64,000 nt of DNA from Tricholoma matsutake. Lineage: Eukaryota > Basidiomycota > Agaricomycetes > Agaricales > Tricholomataceae. Location: contig AP026541.1 of NCBI GenBank assembly GCA_026075535.2, positions 1 through 64,000 on the forward strand. Reading direction: 5' to 3'. The position numbers and the translations under genes are program-made. Below, in pieces: positions 22,205 to 33,845 of this stretch (its first letter is position 1; every line of letters begins with the position of its first letter). Below the pieces are notes generated by a model, which did no database searches, was not told the DNA's origin, and saw only the letters and a program-made list of their open reading frames with translations.

Positions 22205-22466
22205 CACTGGGTGCAAGGCACAATACTGCTGGAGAAGTACTGTGGAAGTACCCTGACAGTATTCCTAATATTGTGAACAGACTTTGCCAGAAGTATTTTG
22301 ACAGTATCATATCATATTTTGACAGTACTGAAGGTACTCAAGTAGTATCTTAGATTGGAATGAATACTGGCAAAATACCTCTTGGTGAGTATGAAGACAG
22401 TATTAAGAATACTTCTACAATACTGACATGATACCTCCCCAGAAGTATCTTGCGGTGCAGCCAGTG
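22205..22466. mobile_element. MITE, CACTGG termini, copy 1
   Basis: 262 bp with CACTGG...CCAGTG ends and longer imperfect terminal inverted repeats (~50 bp, rich in 'agtac' and 'cagtatt'). A second copy of exactly the same length lies inverted at 32832-33093. ACTG is present on both sides. Confidence 0.85.
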
Positions 22467-22496
22467 ACTGAATGCTATTGACCCAGCAGATTCTTC

Positions 22497-23436
22497 ACAA
22501 CACATGACTTTTGGAAAATGCCATTGCTGGAACTTATGCAGATTTTTGGTGAGTGTTTGCTTGAGCGTTGTAGCCTTCTTACATAATACAGTTTTCACAT
22601 TGATACTGAGACTGTAGGAGACAGTCAGACTCCAAAGCATGGTAAAAGGTTTTCAGACCACAACTTCAATGCACTATCATATTACTGTGCAACTGGAAAA
22701 ACTTGTAAATTTGGTCATGTTTGTACCTTGATTTATTTCGAATGGGAGATCTTCTGCAAGCCATTCCTCAACAACCATGCCACATTTTGGCATGATTCTG
22801 TAGTCTATCTTATGTTACTAACTGAGCTCTAGAGCTCCACACAACATTTTTATTTTTTAGTTGATCTGTGAAAATTAGGTTGACCCTTGCCAATTATGTG
22901 TGTGTGCAAACAATATCTCAAGAACTAATGGTCAGAAAAACAAGCTGAGAGTGGTACACTGTCAAGGGTAATCTAGGTGAGGATGTCCCCTGCAAATAAT
23001 TGAGGTTGTGAGTCACTAGTTCTTGAGATATTGTTTGCACACACAAATAATTGGCAGGGGTCAACCTAATTTCCACAGATCAACTAAAAAATAAAAATGT
23101 TGTGTGGAGCTCTAGAGCTCAGTTAGTACCATAAGATAGACTACAGAATCATGCCAAAATGTGGCATGGTTGTTGAGGAATGGCTTGCAAAAGATCTCCC
23201 ATTCAAAATAAATCAAAGTACAAACATGACCAATTGCCAGTCATGCAGTAATATGATAGTGCATTGAAGTTGTGGTCTGAAAACCTTTTACCATGCTTTG
23301 GAGTCTGACTGTCTCCTACAGTCTCAGTATCAATGTGAAAACTGTATTATGTAAAAAGGCTACAACGCTCAAGCAAATGCTTGCCGAAAATCTGCATAAA
23401 TTCCAGCAATGGCATTTTCCAAAAGTCACGTGTTGC
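22497..23436. repeat. Large palindrome, ~430 bp arms, ~90 bp spacer
   Basis: 22497-22927 is the inverse of about 23016-23436, with the centre near 22967. Shared landmarks are 'ttttggaaaatgccattg'/'caatggcattttccaaaa', 'agactccaaagcatgg'/'ccatgctttggagtct' and 'gcaaacaatatctcaagaa'/'ttcttgagatattgtttgc'. The outer part of each arm encodes the same integrase tail ('FWKMPLLE'), so the palindrome includes an inverted second copy of gypsy sequence. Confidence 0.9.
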
Positions 23437-24336
23437 AACATCTTCCCCTAGATCGGGTGAGCATAGCCTCTTCAATCTCCCCAACAATTTTGTGTTCATC
23501 CCTTCTATGAGGCCATTGATCCAGGGGGAATATCCTGGGACGATCCGCAACTCAACCTTATGTGTGGTGCATGCTTCACGAACAGCGTTGTTGTCAAACT
23601 CAGGTCCTCTGTCAACCATGAGGGCTTCAGGTGCTGTGAACGTGGTACAAATGTTGTTGAATGTTCTGCATGTGGTTGCAGCTGTTGCAGCCGTCTTGAG
23701 TTTATCTGCCCAAACATGTTGTGAGTAGACGTCTGCATATAATGCAATTTTTGTGAAACCCCCTTTTCCTTTCAGCATTGACAGTGTGTCTCCCACAAGC
23801 AGTTCAAATGGGTGTTGCCACATTATGGGCTCTAGTAGTGAATGTAAGTGTTTCAGGCCATGTCCTTTGCACTTACCACAATCCATGATCGCCTTGGTGA
23901 TGGATTGGTCTAGATGTGGGCTGGCTATCTTGTCCATTATTGCAATCTTCACATTATCTCGGTGGAAATGTCCTTGGCTCCAGTGTACCTCCCATGCTAG
24001 TGTGACTGCCTCCGATTGTGGTACACATTCTACTCATGGTCTTGCCCATGTAGATTTGGTGTTGCCAATCCTCCAAAGCTTACCATCTTGGATTACATAC
24101 CCTTCTGCCCAGTGCTTAGCTTTCTTCCATTCCTTAATACTCCTCCCGTGATCTAGTTCAGCCAGCGCCTCTATAACATTTAGGAATACTTTTTCATTAG
24201 CGAACCGGGTTTTGAGAGCATCATAAATGAGTGGTGACTCAATTTGGAATATGTCGTTCTGAATGCCCGTTTGTGCTTCCCAATCTTCACTTACTGTCCA
24301 TGTGTGACCATCGTTTTCTTCCTTGGGTAGATTCAC
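23347..24336 (-). pseudogene. pol: gypsy integrase
   Basis: Contains the zinc-binding region ending 'CGKC', then the catalytic core with 'LLVGDTLSML', 'LMVDRGPEFDN' and 'GYSPWINGLIEGMN', so the D, D and E residues are retained. A TGA at 24034-24036 splits it from upstream pol. The C-terminal end ('MPLLEFMQIFGKHLLERCSLFT') coincides with the palindrome arm. Confidence 0.9.
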
Positions 24337-24387
24337 ATATTTCCTGCTGATACCATCTGCTACGGGGTTTAGGCGGCCAGGTCGGTG

Positions 24388-25580
24388 TCATACGTCCACA
24401 ATTTGGTGGGCTAACATGCCGTCCCTCCAATGAGCATGGGTGGAGTTGAGTTTGTCATTTAGCAGGTGGCCTCTGAGTGCCTGACAGTCTGTTTCTAGTT
24501 CCACTGGGTAGCCCCATATAAGGTCGGAGAATTTGTCTAAAGAGAACTTCAGTGCAGCAAATTCTAGTAAGTATGGTTTGTACTTCTCTTCTGTCTCAGA
24601 TGTTTGTTTACTGCCAAATGCAACTGGATGTATATGTGTGATGTCCTTTCCATTTGGTGAGACCATAGTATGTCTTTGTGACAGCATGCCTGCAAAACTA
24701 TATTTGCAACCATCCATGGTAACAATGAAGGGTGTTCCATCAAATTTTGGTCCTTTCAAAACTGGTTCATTGGTTAAGGCAATTTTCAGTCCCAGGAAGG
24801 CTTTTTCATGTTCTTCCTTCCATAGGCCTGCCAGCAAGTGCCCTTTCATGGTGTGTCAATATGCTGCTTTACCCTTTCCCTTTGGAAGGTCGAGGCCTCT
24901 GGCTAGGTCAGTGAGGGGTTGGGCCAAGGCTGCATAGCCTTTGATTAGCAATCTAAAATAACCTGTAAGTCCTGTGAATGCCACTGGATTCTGTAGATCT
25001 GTGGGCCGTTTCCAGTCTACGATGGCTGTTAGTTTTGTCAAGTCTGGTTTTATACCCGTTGGTCCCACTCTTGCTCCCACAAAGGTGGCTTCAGTCATGA
25101 AGAATTTTGATTTGGCTGCTGATAGAGAGAGCCCTTTTTCTCTTACCCTGGTTAGCAATGTTCAAATGTTGGCCAATGTTTCTTCAAAATCATCTCCGGC
25201 CATTCCACCATCGTCTACAAACAGTTCAAAAAGTATACCTATGAGGTCGCCAAGTGCTTGAGCTGTCATTTCTGCAAAGGTAGAGGGTGCACCTGTTAAT
25301 CTGAAGGGCATGCACTTGTAACAGAAGTACCCCCTTCCTTCCACATAGAAGCATACGTATGGTTGGTCCTCTGGGCTGATTTTGCAAGCATAGAATCCTG
25401 CTGCAAAGTCGAATGTATTTACCCATCGGTGGCCACTCAGGCGCTGTTGCCTGGCCCATATGTCTCCTTGGGGCATAGGTGGTACCTGTGTTACTTTGTT
25501 CAGTTCGGCAAAGTCCTGGCACACTCACCACTTAGTTTGTGTTTCTTCTGGTACCATGTCTGGCCATTCAGAATTTCTCA
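24388..25580 (-). pseudogene. pol: gypsy reverse transcriptase and RNase H
   Basis: RT motifs in order: 'FDFAAGFYACKI', 'YKCMPFRLTGAPSTFAEM', the catalytic box 'FVDDGG' (about 25203-25230) and 'KSKFFMTEATFVG'. RNase H follows ('TMDGCKYSFAGML', 'ELETDCQAL'). All pieces from 25560 to 23347 are in one phase, broken only by TGA at 25525, 25162, 24856 and 24388. Confidence 0.92.
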
Positions 25581-27170
25581 GTGGGAGTTTTTGAAGGCTG
25601 AAGGTATTCCAGCGGTGATGCATTCATCATTGACCTGGTGTTGCAGTTCTTCTAAGTTTAGACCTATGCCTTCATGTGCTTTCTTTGCCAAGGTAGTTGC
25701 ACTGCAACACTTGACCGCACTGTGGCTGATTGGGGCAATTATACCTGCCTCTAGCATTTTGTCGAGCACACCATTGAAGTATTCCTTTTGAGGGCCACTG
25801 AGAGGATGTTGATTTACCTTCTTTTCAAATGTTGTGCCATTGGGTATGTGTAGTTTGTGTGTGGCTCCTGCTACTACCATTACCTCGCTCATGGATAGTG
25901 CAAAGCAGTCAGCGAACTCGCGGAGTAGGTTATCGATGCTTATGTGTTGTTTTTCAGTTAAATCATCACCTATAGTTAGTTCTGAGAGCACTGCATTCAC
26001 ATGCTCAACTTTAAATGGATCTGATGACTGGGTGAACACCGCTTTGTCTCGGTCCCCGGAAAGTATTTTTTGCTCTGTGCCGGTATTGATGTCATGTTCT
26101 TCTGAGCTGATGTTCCATATGTTGCCTTTGCTTGGTTTGGGGTCTGGGCTGTTGGGTATATTATTAGTAAGAGGTATTTCGGTGGAGGATGAAAGCTGGG
26201 CAGTTAGTCGTTTATCTTTCTGTAGTGATTTCCCTAATCTCTTGCGCTTTGCTGATGCGCATTCTGCCCGAGACCTCCTTTCATGCAAGCCGTTGGCTAC
26301 TTGCCACTGGGCACATTCCACTTTTGTACGTCTCTTGTTTCCATCCTGCGTGAGTGGGTGTTGAGTTTGTGGTGTTGTGAGATTCTGGTGCATGTGCCTG
26401 TCCTGTGCCTCTGGATGCTCAGTTCTGGTTTCTTGATAACTCTCGTGTTCTTGGGGGGGATGCGCAGAGATCCCCCTTGGAGTGATGCCCTGGTTATTAC
26501 CGGAATTACCATTCACTGGAAACAGTGACTGGGTTCTTCCTTCCGAATTGTGCTGGTTCTGTAGCATGACCCAGTTGCCATCCTTGGGGATCCTTATGAT
26601 GTCCAGGTCATAATCGTGCACCGCTTTGAACTTCTTCAGGAGGGGTTTCCCAAACAGCACTGACCAAGCCCCATTGCTATTGAAGACTTCAAAGGTACCT
26701 TGATGTGAGACGTCTGCTGCTGTGACACTTCCTGTCCATGTTCCAGCAGATGGTACCAGCCTACCATCCGCCATATGCATGATACAATTTGACTTCCTCA
26801 GCATTTTGAGGCAGTGCTTGACAGTTTGGAATGTCTGGAGATCAACGGCATTCACCATTGCTCCATCGTCGAATGTGCTATTTAGCCTCACGATTTCTCC
26901 TCATGGTTGATGTAATTTGACCATGTATTGGAACAGTGTGGTTCTTGTTTCGTCGTCGTTGCTCTCCATGCAATACAGATCAACAATATGAGATTCTGCT
27001 TGGGCGGTATACATGGTGGTGTCTGGTTTACTATTCGCATCTGTAAGTAAGAGTTTGCCTTCCTTCTCTACGGTAAACCTTGCGCTCAATGGCATTTCAT
27101 TGTCCTTGGATGACGCCTTCTCACACCCAAGGACCGTTCCTCTGCTATCATGCTCGTTTCCTTGGGTCAT
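25578..27170 (-). pseudogene. pol: gypsy protease and protease-RT linker
   Basis: An aspartic protease with a DDGA active site ('FDDGAMVNAVD', about 26865) and the 'FGKPLLKKF' flap/C-terminal region. A long Ser/Thr/Gln-rich linker leads towards RT. A TGA lies at 26901-26903 and a frameshift near 25580 joins it to RT. Confidence 0.82.
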
Positions 27171-27187
27171 CAGCAGGACCTCTTGTT

Positions 27188-28902
27188 CTATGCTGACGAC
27201 CCTGGTCCTTTTCCCTGACTTGCTAAGTAGTTGGCGATCACTTGCTGGTCATACTCTTCCCTTGATGCCCATGGACTGATCTCGTTGATGAGGTTGATGT
27301 TTCTTGTTACATTTGGTGGGCAGCTGCATTTGATGGATGCAGCCATGGATCTCCAGCAACTTTCAGATCTTGGGACCGGCGTGGAGCTGTCGCAGCTGGG
27401 GCCCATGTGTCCTGGCAAGCCACACCTCCAGCACTCTCCTGACGCGACAGGCATGGTTCCGGGTGAGAGTGGGTATGGACGTGTCTCGCTCACTTGCTGT
27501 CCGGCGTATTCAGTGTGCCACTTTGTGATCTGGGCCTCGTACAAAGGCCAGCCAGCTGGGGTGTTTGGGTGGATGGGGAGTGCGAGCCTTATGACATTGT
27601 TCATGCGCTCAGCAGGGGTTCTGTTCTGCTGGTATGTTGGTTGGTTCGGTGTTTGGTAGGTGGTGCGTGGGGCCTGGTTGTTCACATTGAGCGTTGGTGT
27701 GGGGGAATAGTTTGGGGTGCTGGGTGGTTGTGTTCAGAGCATTGGGAATGGGGGAATGGGGGAATAGGGGGTGGTGCGTTGAGGGTGAGCTGTTGGAGTG
27801 CGTTTGTGACGTCTCGTGCAGACGTCTTGCATAGTTCCTGTAACTTCTTTACCTGCTCTCGTAACTCCTGTGCTTCCTTCTCTTCCTCTTTTGCCTCGGC
27901 AATCTGGGTGACTGTAGCTGCGCGTACAGCATTGCAGAATGATGCCCAGGTGGTGTGCCCTGATCCCATTACCTTCTGTAGGACCTTTGGCATTGATCTG
28001 TGAATGGAATTGACCAACAAACCGTTGGCGTCTGGGATTGCGGCTGCGAGATGCTCTATCTTGTCAGCCCATACGACGTGCATGAGTTCTTCTACTCCGT
28101 TCATCACCACTCATTTCCCCACCTCTTCTTCGCTAATCGTGGTTTGCTCTAGCGCTGCCTGCTTCTCCTCGACGGTCTTCACGGTGGGCACTTTGCTCAG
28201 CCACTTCCTCTTGAATGCACTGATGAGGTGGTCCCAGGTGATGTTGGTGGTAGGTAGGTTGTTGAACCATTGTTCTGCTGCAGCGTTTGATTTCAGGTTG
28301 AGCCCAAAGTTCTCCAGCTTCTGTGTGTCTGTGGTGTTGGTTTTGTTGAGGCCCCAGCGTTGCATCGCTTTTAGGAAGTCCTGAGGGCTCTCCTCTGGAT
28401 GTTCATTGTCGCCCCAGAATGGTTTGACATTCTCGGGCATGAAGTCGTCGTCGTCGGGTAGGGTTGTTGAGAGCTGAGGTGTAGACAGGGGTACAGGTGG
28501 TAGTATATACTCGAAGGTGGGAGTTGGGCTGGTTGCGAGGTTGGGTAACAATGGGAATATGTACAAGGTAGTTAGGGATGGTGCTTCACTCGGTGCAGTC
28601 GTCGAAGTGGCAGGCAGAAATCTGCCTCTAGGGTCACGTTGTACAGGTTTAGCCAGTGTTGCGGATGCGAGGCTCACCACGAGGCGGAGCAGGATGCACA
28701 ACACAAGGTGCATAGACGGGTGCATGTTGCAGGGACGCGATTGGGTGTCACGGATGTAGACAATAACCAATGTGGGCGAGCAATCAGAGGGCAACGTTGA
28801 GCTGAAAAGGATGGTAACTGAGATAAATGAGACGAGAAGGAGTGACTTGTGGAAATGAAAGTGGTCAGCTGTGTGCGTCGAGTTCAAATTCCCAGTTGTC
28901 AC
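27188..28902 (-). pseudogene. gag: gypsy gag
   Basis: Contains the retrotransposon Gag core ('FLKAMQRWGLNK', 'AAEQWFNNLP', 'WDHLISAFKRKW'). A coiled-coil-like 'EAKEEEKEAQELREQVKKLQ' segment follows, then one CCHC zinc knuckle (CWRCGLPGHMGPSC, about 27410). TGA at 28111 and a frameshift near 27685 break it. Confidence 0.87.
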
Positions 28903-28906
28903 CAGA

Positions 28907-29066
28907 TGGAGTCGTGTGGGCTCTCAGGGTCTCATCTACTACTAGATGAGACGGTTTGGACAGGGCTCACGTCTACTACTAGACACGAGTCGGAAAGGAC
29001 GCAGACAAGCAAAGATGATTCTCTGTCTACCACATGCACGTGTCTATCTATGAGGTCATGTGACCA
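28907..29066 (-). repeat. Candidate 5' LTR of gypsy element
   Basis: 160 bp running TGGTCAC...ACTCCA on the minus strand (TG...CA ends). It is followed after two bases by TGGTGACAACTGGG, a plausible tRNA-3'-end primer site at 28904-28891. There is no second copy to confirm it, so the borders are inferred. Confidence 0.45.
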
Positions 29067-29129
29067 CTAAGGGGAATGCCGGACTCTGGCATGGCTCTGC
29101 TATGGACTCTGCTATGGGCACTACTGCCA

Positions 29130-30815
29130 AGGCTACAGCGCGGGCCTGAGGAGACCGCAGTGGATACCACCACATTTGAGAATTACCCACACTCCACACC
29201 CCATCCCTCATCTCCATCCCTGATCGAGCTGCTCATGAGTGCACTCCAGGACCTGCCCTCCCTTCAATGCTATGCACGATGCACATATATCAAGATTGGT
29301 GGTATGGCCAGCCTGGAATGAGAGGGGGTGGGTGGGATTGGGTGTGGTGTCTGGGGGAGTGGGGGAGTGATCCTACCAATGCGCCCAAAAAAAAAAGAGG
29401 CTAAATTGCGAGATTTAGAAAGTGTGGGTAGGTGAGTATCAAGCTGGAAGAGGCAAGATGAAAATGAAGAGCATGATCCAGCCAAGGTGTGGTCACGGGT
29501 GTGGGGTGAGATTGGGTTTGCCACTGGAATTCCGGGTTTATTGGTGGCAGGGTACGGCGAGGTGGGTGGCTATATCATTTGAGGTGCAGCAGGAGACCCA
29601 TGAGCACTGGGACTCAATGCCAAAGTGAAGGGAGATGTATGAGGAGTGGGTTATTTTGCAGGAGCTGTTAGGGAGGTGGGGGCCCACGGACTCAGAACGG
29701 ATATGGGATTTGGGAATTGGGAGCAGGGCCAGGCTTGTGCCAAGGCAAGATAGAGAAGGTGTGGGTAGTGACCTTAAGTAAGCAGCTGAGAATTGGCTAA
29801 GAGTTCATATATTCTCAGAATGATGATGACTGTAGGTACTGACAATGAACAATGTGAAAAACTGTGGGTATGACGCTGCTTTGAAGGCCATCTGCTCAAG
29901 GCTACCTCATAATCACCATTGCTTGACAATTATTCATAATCCAATGGTGACCTACTTGCAATGGCTGTGTATCATTGTAGGAACCAACATCAATGCTAAA
30001 GACATGGAGACCACCCAGGATGCCAAACTCATCAAATTGCTTTATGATGCTATTGACATGGGCAACCCCCTGGGATGGTTTTACAAGCGCCGGTGATGTG
30101 CTATCGTACGTTCTTTACTTTGTGAAGACTAAGCCCCTCTGATTTGCATTACATAGGGAGAAGAGTGAGGGTTGACGCTACCTGCTTTTACTTGCCAATG
30201 TAATTTTTACCCCTCCTGTTGTCTCAGTTACTATCATTATAAAATACAGCTCCTCATTCCACCGAATCCTTTCATTTTGAGTTGTAACTCTTTACTCATC
30301 TACTCACACAGAATTCCAAGCTCTTAGTCTGAGTCATGAGCATGTGAACTTTTGAAGATGAGATCACCAAGGAACTTGCCCATTCTTCAAAATTCGATAC
30401 ATCCTCTACATTGACACATTGACTGCTGGCATGCTGTATCGCCTTGCATGGTGTTCACAAAGAGCTGGTGCAGAGTAAGATAGAGATTCTTCCCTGCTTC
30501 CATTCCACCCTCAAGCACCCCACCTCACCACCTGCAATTTGTCAATGGCCCCTCTGCATCCCTCACTCCTTCAATATACACCCGGAATGCTTCTTCATGT
30601 GAGATCAAGTCAAGTGCCTCGAATCCCACTTCACACCCGCATGCACAAAAAAAACCAGCAGAATCTCATTAATTGCTTGAACTCCTGTTCTATACTTGTG
30701 ACTCTTCCATCGGTTGCCTCCCTTGCTAATGCTATCCCTTGGATCTAACAAGGCCATCTGCGTACATGGCAAGCTCCTCTCATGCATCACTCTATCATCC
30801 CCCCTCATAGTGTCA
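29130..30815 (+). repeat. Inverted duplication, arm 1 (partner 61105-63040)
   Basis: Inverse match to 61105-63040 over its whole length, with indels. It encodes the same broken protein pieces: 'FEVQQETHEHWD' (29580), 'LPHNHHCL' (29910) and 'NQQNLINCLNS' (30650). The left edge lies next to the gypsy LTR. Confidence 0.85.
29422..30748 (+). pseudogene. Unrecognised repeated gene, copy 1 (decayed, 5'-truncated)
   Basis: Coding pieces at 29422-29628, 29845-30096 and 30539-30748 correspond to minus-strand pieces at 62484-62957, 61928-62260 and 61202-61474. The partner copy continues about 0.8 kb further upstream into a proline-rich N-terminal part that is missing here, where the gypsy element begins. 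No domain was recognised. Being multi-copy and degenerate, it is probably part of an uncharacterised mobile element. Confidence 0.5.
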
Positions 30816-31519
30816 TCATCTCGCCTCCACCTCCATCCCTCCAGGCCACACAGAGCTGATCAACACGCCGATGTTCCTTATGGGCTGCAGCCTGCTGTTC
30901 CATCCTTCACAAATCACAATCTGCAAGCTCTGATCTTGTTCTCAAATGCGAACGTGGACGAGAATCTCACAATCAAAACTTGATCAAAACAAAGACTTAC
31001 AGAATACCAATAAGAGGCCTATTGCCTCAAAGAGGATCATTTGCTGCATTTCTACATGGTTTGGGCATAATGGCAGCATGGAGGACATGTCTGCACCACT
31101 CTATAGACTCCCCCTGCACAGCCTCAAAGTGCAATCCCGTATCTGGAATGCAGATGTGTACCCCACGAATAGGAGATGTTGCTCTTTTGTCTCGTCTGAG
31201 CTGCATTCAACATATAAGGGAAAAAAAACATGATGGAAGGTTTCGATCAATGAAAACCCACCTATCATGAACAGAATCCCACTTTGCCCAAACAACCTCC
31301 CCAGCAGGGCTCTCGCGCGAATTGAGCAGCAACCGTCCAGAAGGTTGGGTGTCTGACCACCTCTCTCCATCCCAAGGTCTAGTAGCGTCTCCCCGCGTTC
31401 CCGGCCAGCTGTACCGAGATCAACGACTTGTAGACGAATGTGTTGTTGACGTTTGTCACCTTGCTCCAGCAATGGTCTCTCTTTACCTGGAATTATGTCT
31501 GCCTGTAAAAAACAAATAT
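30816..31519. other. No gene recognised
   Basis: A 143-codon minus-strand frame at 31532-31101 has no recognisable domain and starts at the edge of the neighbouring MITE. Confidence 0.45.
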
Positions 31520-31521
31520 TA

Positions 31522-32236
31522 GGGTTGTTCATGGTGGCATTTTTGGGCCATTTTCCAACTCATTTCCAACTTCATTCTTTGCTCATTTTGTACATATGGC
31601 AGAGGAACAAACAAAAGGGAATAGAAAATGGAACTAAAAATGATGGGAAAAATGGTTACTGTAAACACCCTGGAAACCAAAGTCCAGAAAAATGATGTAA
31701 AAATGCATTTTACTTGTCAGGCACAGTGCCAAAAACCCAAAAAATGATCATTTTTCGGATCACTTTTTGCAAGAGCAAGGGTATGGTTCCATTGTATCAA
31801 AATGGTTCATTTTCCTTGTCATTTTGCTTTCATTCTCAGTTTCATTTTTTTGGAAAAATGGGATCAAAATGGTATTGAAAATGAACAAATAGTGATGTGC
31901 AGGGCTGTACCCTTGCAGCCTCTGCATCATGCATACGGTACGGGTACAGAGTACACCCATAGATGATACTGTATCCCATATGGTATGGTTGGCAGCCCTG
32001 CACAATTATGCACCAGTGAATTCACAGCCACAAAGCCAGGGCTTAAGGGCTCAGCCCAGGCTTCAGAACCCTCGAGCCGAGCCTTGAGCCCTACCAAGCC
32101 CACTCCAAGGCTTGGCTCAGCTCAGGCTTCTAGGGCTCAGCAGCCATGGCTTGATGGCTTTGGGCCGAGCCTTGCACATCACTATGAACAAAGAATGAAT
32201 GAAAAATGGGCCAAAAATGCCAACTGTGAACAACCC
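31522..32236. mobile_element. MITE with GGGTTGTTCA termini and TA target duplication
   Basis: Terminal inverted repeats of ~40 bp (GGGTTGTTCA, then 'ggcatttttggg' or 'ggcatttttggc', then 'ccatttt') are flanked by TA at 31520-31521 and 32237-32238, as expected for the Tc1/mariner superfamily. It is 715 bp and non-coding. The interior holds an A/T-rich part and, at 32020-32180, a run of interleaved 'aagcc'/'ggctt' words; a similar run occurs at 51930-52040. Confidence 0.82.
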
Positions 32237-32785
32237 TATTGTCAAATAGTTACTGGAGGAGCAAGGTTTATGTCAGTGCTTGCATCTTTGGTTTACCAAG
32301 GGTTGACTTTACCATCAGGTCAACAGTTGACCAAAATACATTTTCCATTCCTTGGGCCAAATGAAGGGGGTGCCAGGATCATAGTACACCAGTTGGTCAA
32401 ATGGCCAATTTTGACCATCAAAATAAATTCCAAATGATATTCAAGATACATAGAGGACATGAATAGGATCATATTGATCCCAAAATCATGAATTTTGGTG
32501 GATGAGTTTTTGAGATATGGAGAAAATACTGAAAATACTGAGTTTGAGAGTTATTGCAACAATGAGATGTGAAAAAAATCGGTTTCTTGACATGGTCCAT
32601 CCATAAATATAACATAGTAAGTCCTCTGACAGGTTTGGTGATTTTTAGTAATTTACATAAGTGTGAAAGCAGGTGATCATACAAGTATGAGAGTTAGAAG
32701 TTGTAACTTGTTGTGTACACATTCAAAATTCTCGATTTTGACTGTTTCTGAATCCTTCAACCCCACAGACATTGGGAACATAATT

Positions 32786-33800
32786 ATTTCCCACCTTTTA
32801 CTTGTTAGAGTCCATTGCAAAGGCCTGTACTCACTGGCTGCACAGCAAGATACTTCTGAGAAGGTATGATGTCAGTATTCTGGAAGTACTCCTAATACTG
32901 CCACCATACTCACCAAGGGATATTTTGCCAGTATGCATACCAATCTAGAATACTACTTCAGTACCTTCAGTACTATCAAAATATAGTACAATACTGTCAA
33001 AATACCTCTAGTGAAGTATGTTGACAATATTAGGAATACTGTCAGGATACTTTCACAGTACTTCTCAGGCAGTATTGTGCCTTGCACCCAGTGACTCTTT
33101 ATTGCCATATGTGCATGTGACTGTTCTGAACAATCATGTGCATGGATTATTACACATGTGACAGTTCTGAACAATCATGTGCATAAATTATTACCCATGT
33201 GATGGTTCTGAACAGTCACATGCATGAATTATATATTTCATTTTTATTTATGGCTACATATATTTAATGTCAAGTCCTGCACATGATAGTTCCGAACTGT
33301 CACATGCATGAATTATTTTTATACATAATTATTTCCCACCCTTTACTTGTTTGAGTTTGTTGCAAAGGCCTGTGTTCTTTATTGCCATATGTGCATGTGA
33401 CTGTTCTGAACAATCACATGCATGAATTATTACACATGTAACGGTTCTGAACAATCATGTGCATGAATTATTGCACATGTGATGGTTCTGAACAGTCACA
33501 TGCATGAATTATACATTGTTTATAGCTACATATATTCTACTATGATTAATGAGAAGTCCTGCACCTGATAGTTCTGAATTGTCACATGCATGAATTATTT
33601 TACTACATAATTACTTCCCACCTTTTACTTGCAAAGGCCTGTACTCTTTAATGCCATATGTGCATGTGACTGTTCTGAACAATCATGTGCATGAATTATT
33701 GCACATGTGATGGTTCTGAACAGTCACATGCATGAATTATATATTTTTATTTTTATTTATGGCTACATAGTTTATTCCCCATGTGATAGTTTTTCACATG
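32786..33800. repeat. Nested tandem repeat of palindromic units
   Basis: A ~275 bp unit beginning 'atttcccacctttta' and 'gcaaaggcctgt' recurs at 32786, 33332 and 33612. Inside each unit are three ~55 bp subunits with 'catgtga(c/t)(a/g)gttctgaac', a palindromic core, ending 'catgcatgaattatt'. The first unit is interrupted by the 262 bp MITE. Confidence 0.85.
32832..33093. mobile_element. MITE, CACTGG termini, copy 2
   Basis: 262 bp, inverted relative to 22205-22466. Comparing the interrupted unit with its two uninterrupted neighbours shows the original sequence was '...gcctgtactcttta...'. The insertion therefore duplicated ACT (3 bp). CACTG ends with a 3 bp duplication point to the CACTA/CMC superfamily, to which Plavaka belongs. 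Confidence 0.85.
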
Positions 33801-33845
33801 CAATAATTTATTTCTGCTTTACATTTTCTCCATCTTGTTCGAACA

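Larger units (their letters stand above)
23347..29066 (-). mobile_element. Ty3/gypsy retrotransposon, decayed, no 3' LTR seen
   Basis: Reading right to left, the order is candidate 5' LTR, gag with CCHC knuckle, protease, reverse transcriptase, RNase H and integrase, which is the gypsy order. The 3' end runs into the palindrome at 22497-23436 and no second LTR is found, so the element is truncated. Seven in-frame TGA stops and at least two frameshifts inactivate it. Catalytic residues of RT and integrase are still present. Confidence 0.93.

Noticed and set aside
21771..22256. 161-codon plus-strand frame before the MITE
   Set aside because: Ends inside the MITE, no domain, and overlaps the probable promoter of the CRN-kinase gene.
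28517..28759. Plus-strand frames opposite the gypsy gag and pol
   Set aside because: Antisense shadows of the retrotransposon reading frame.
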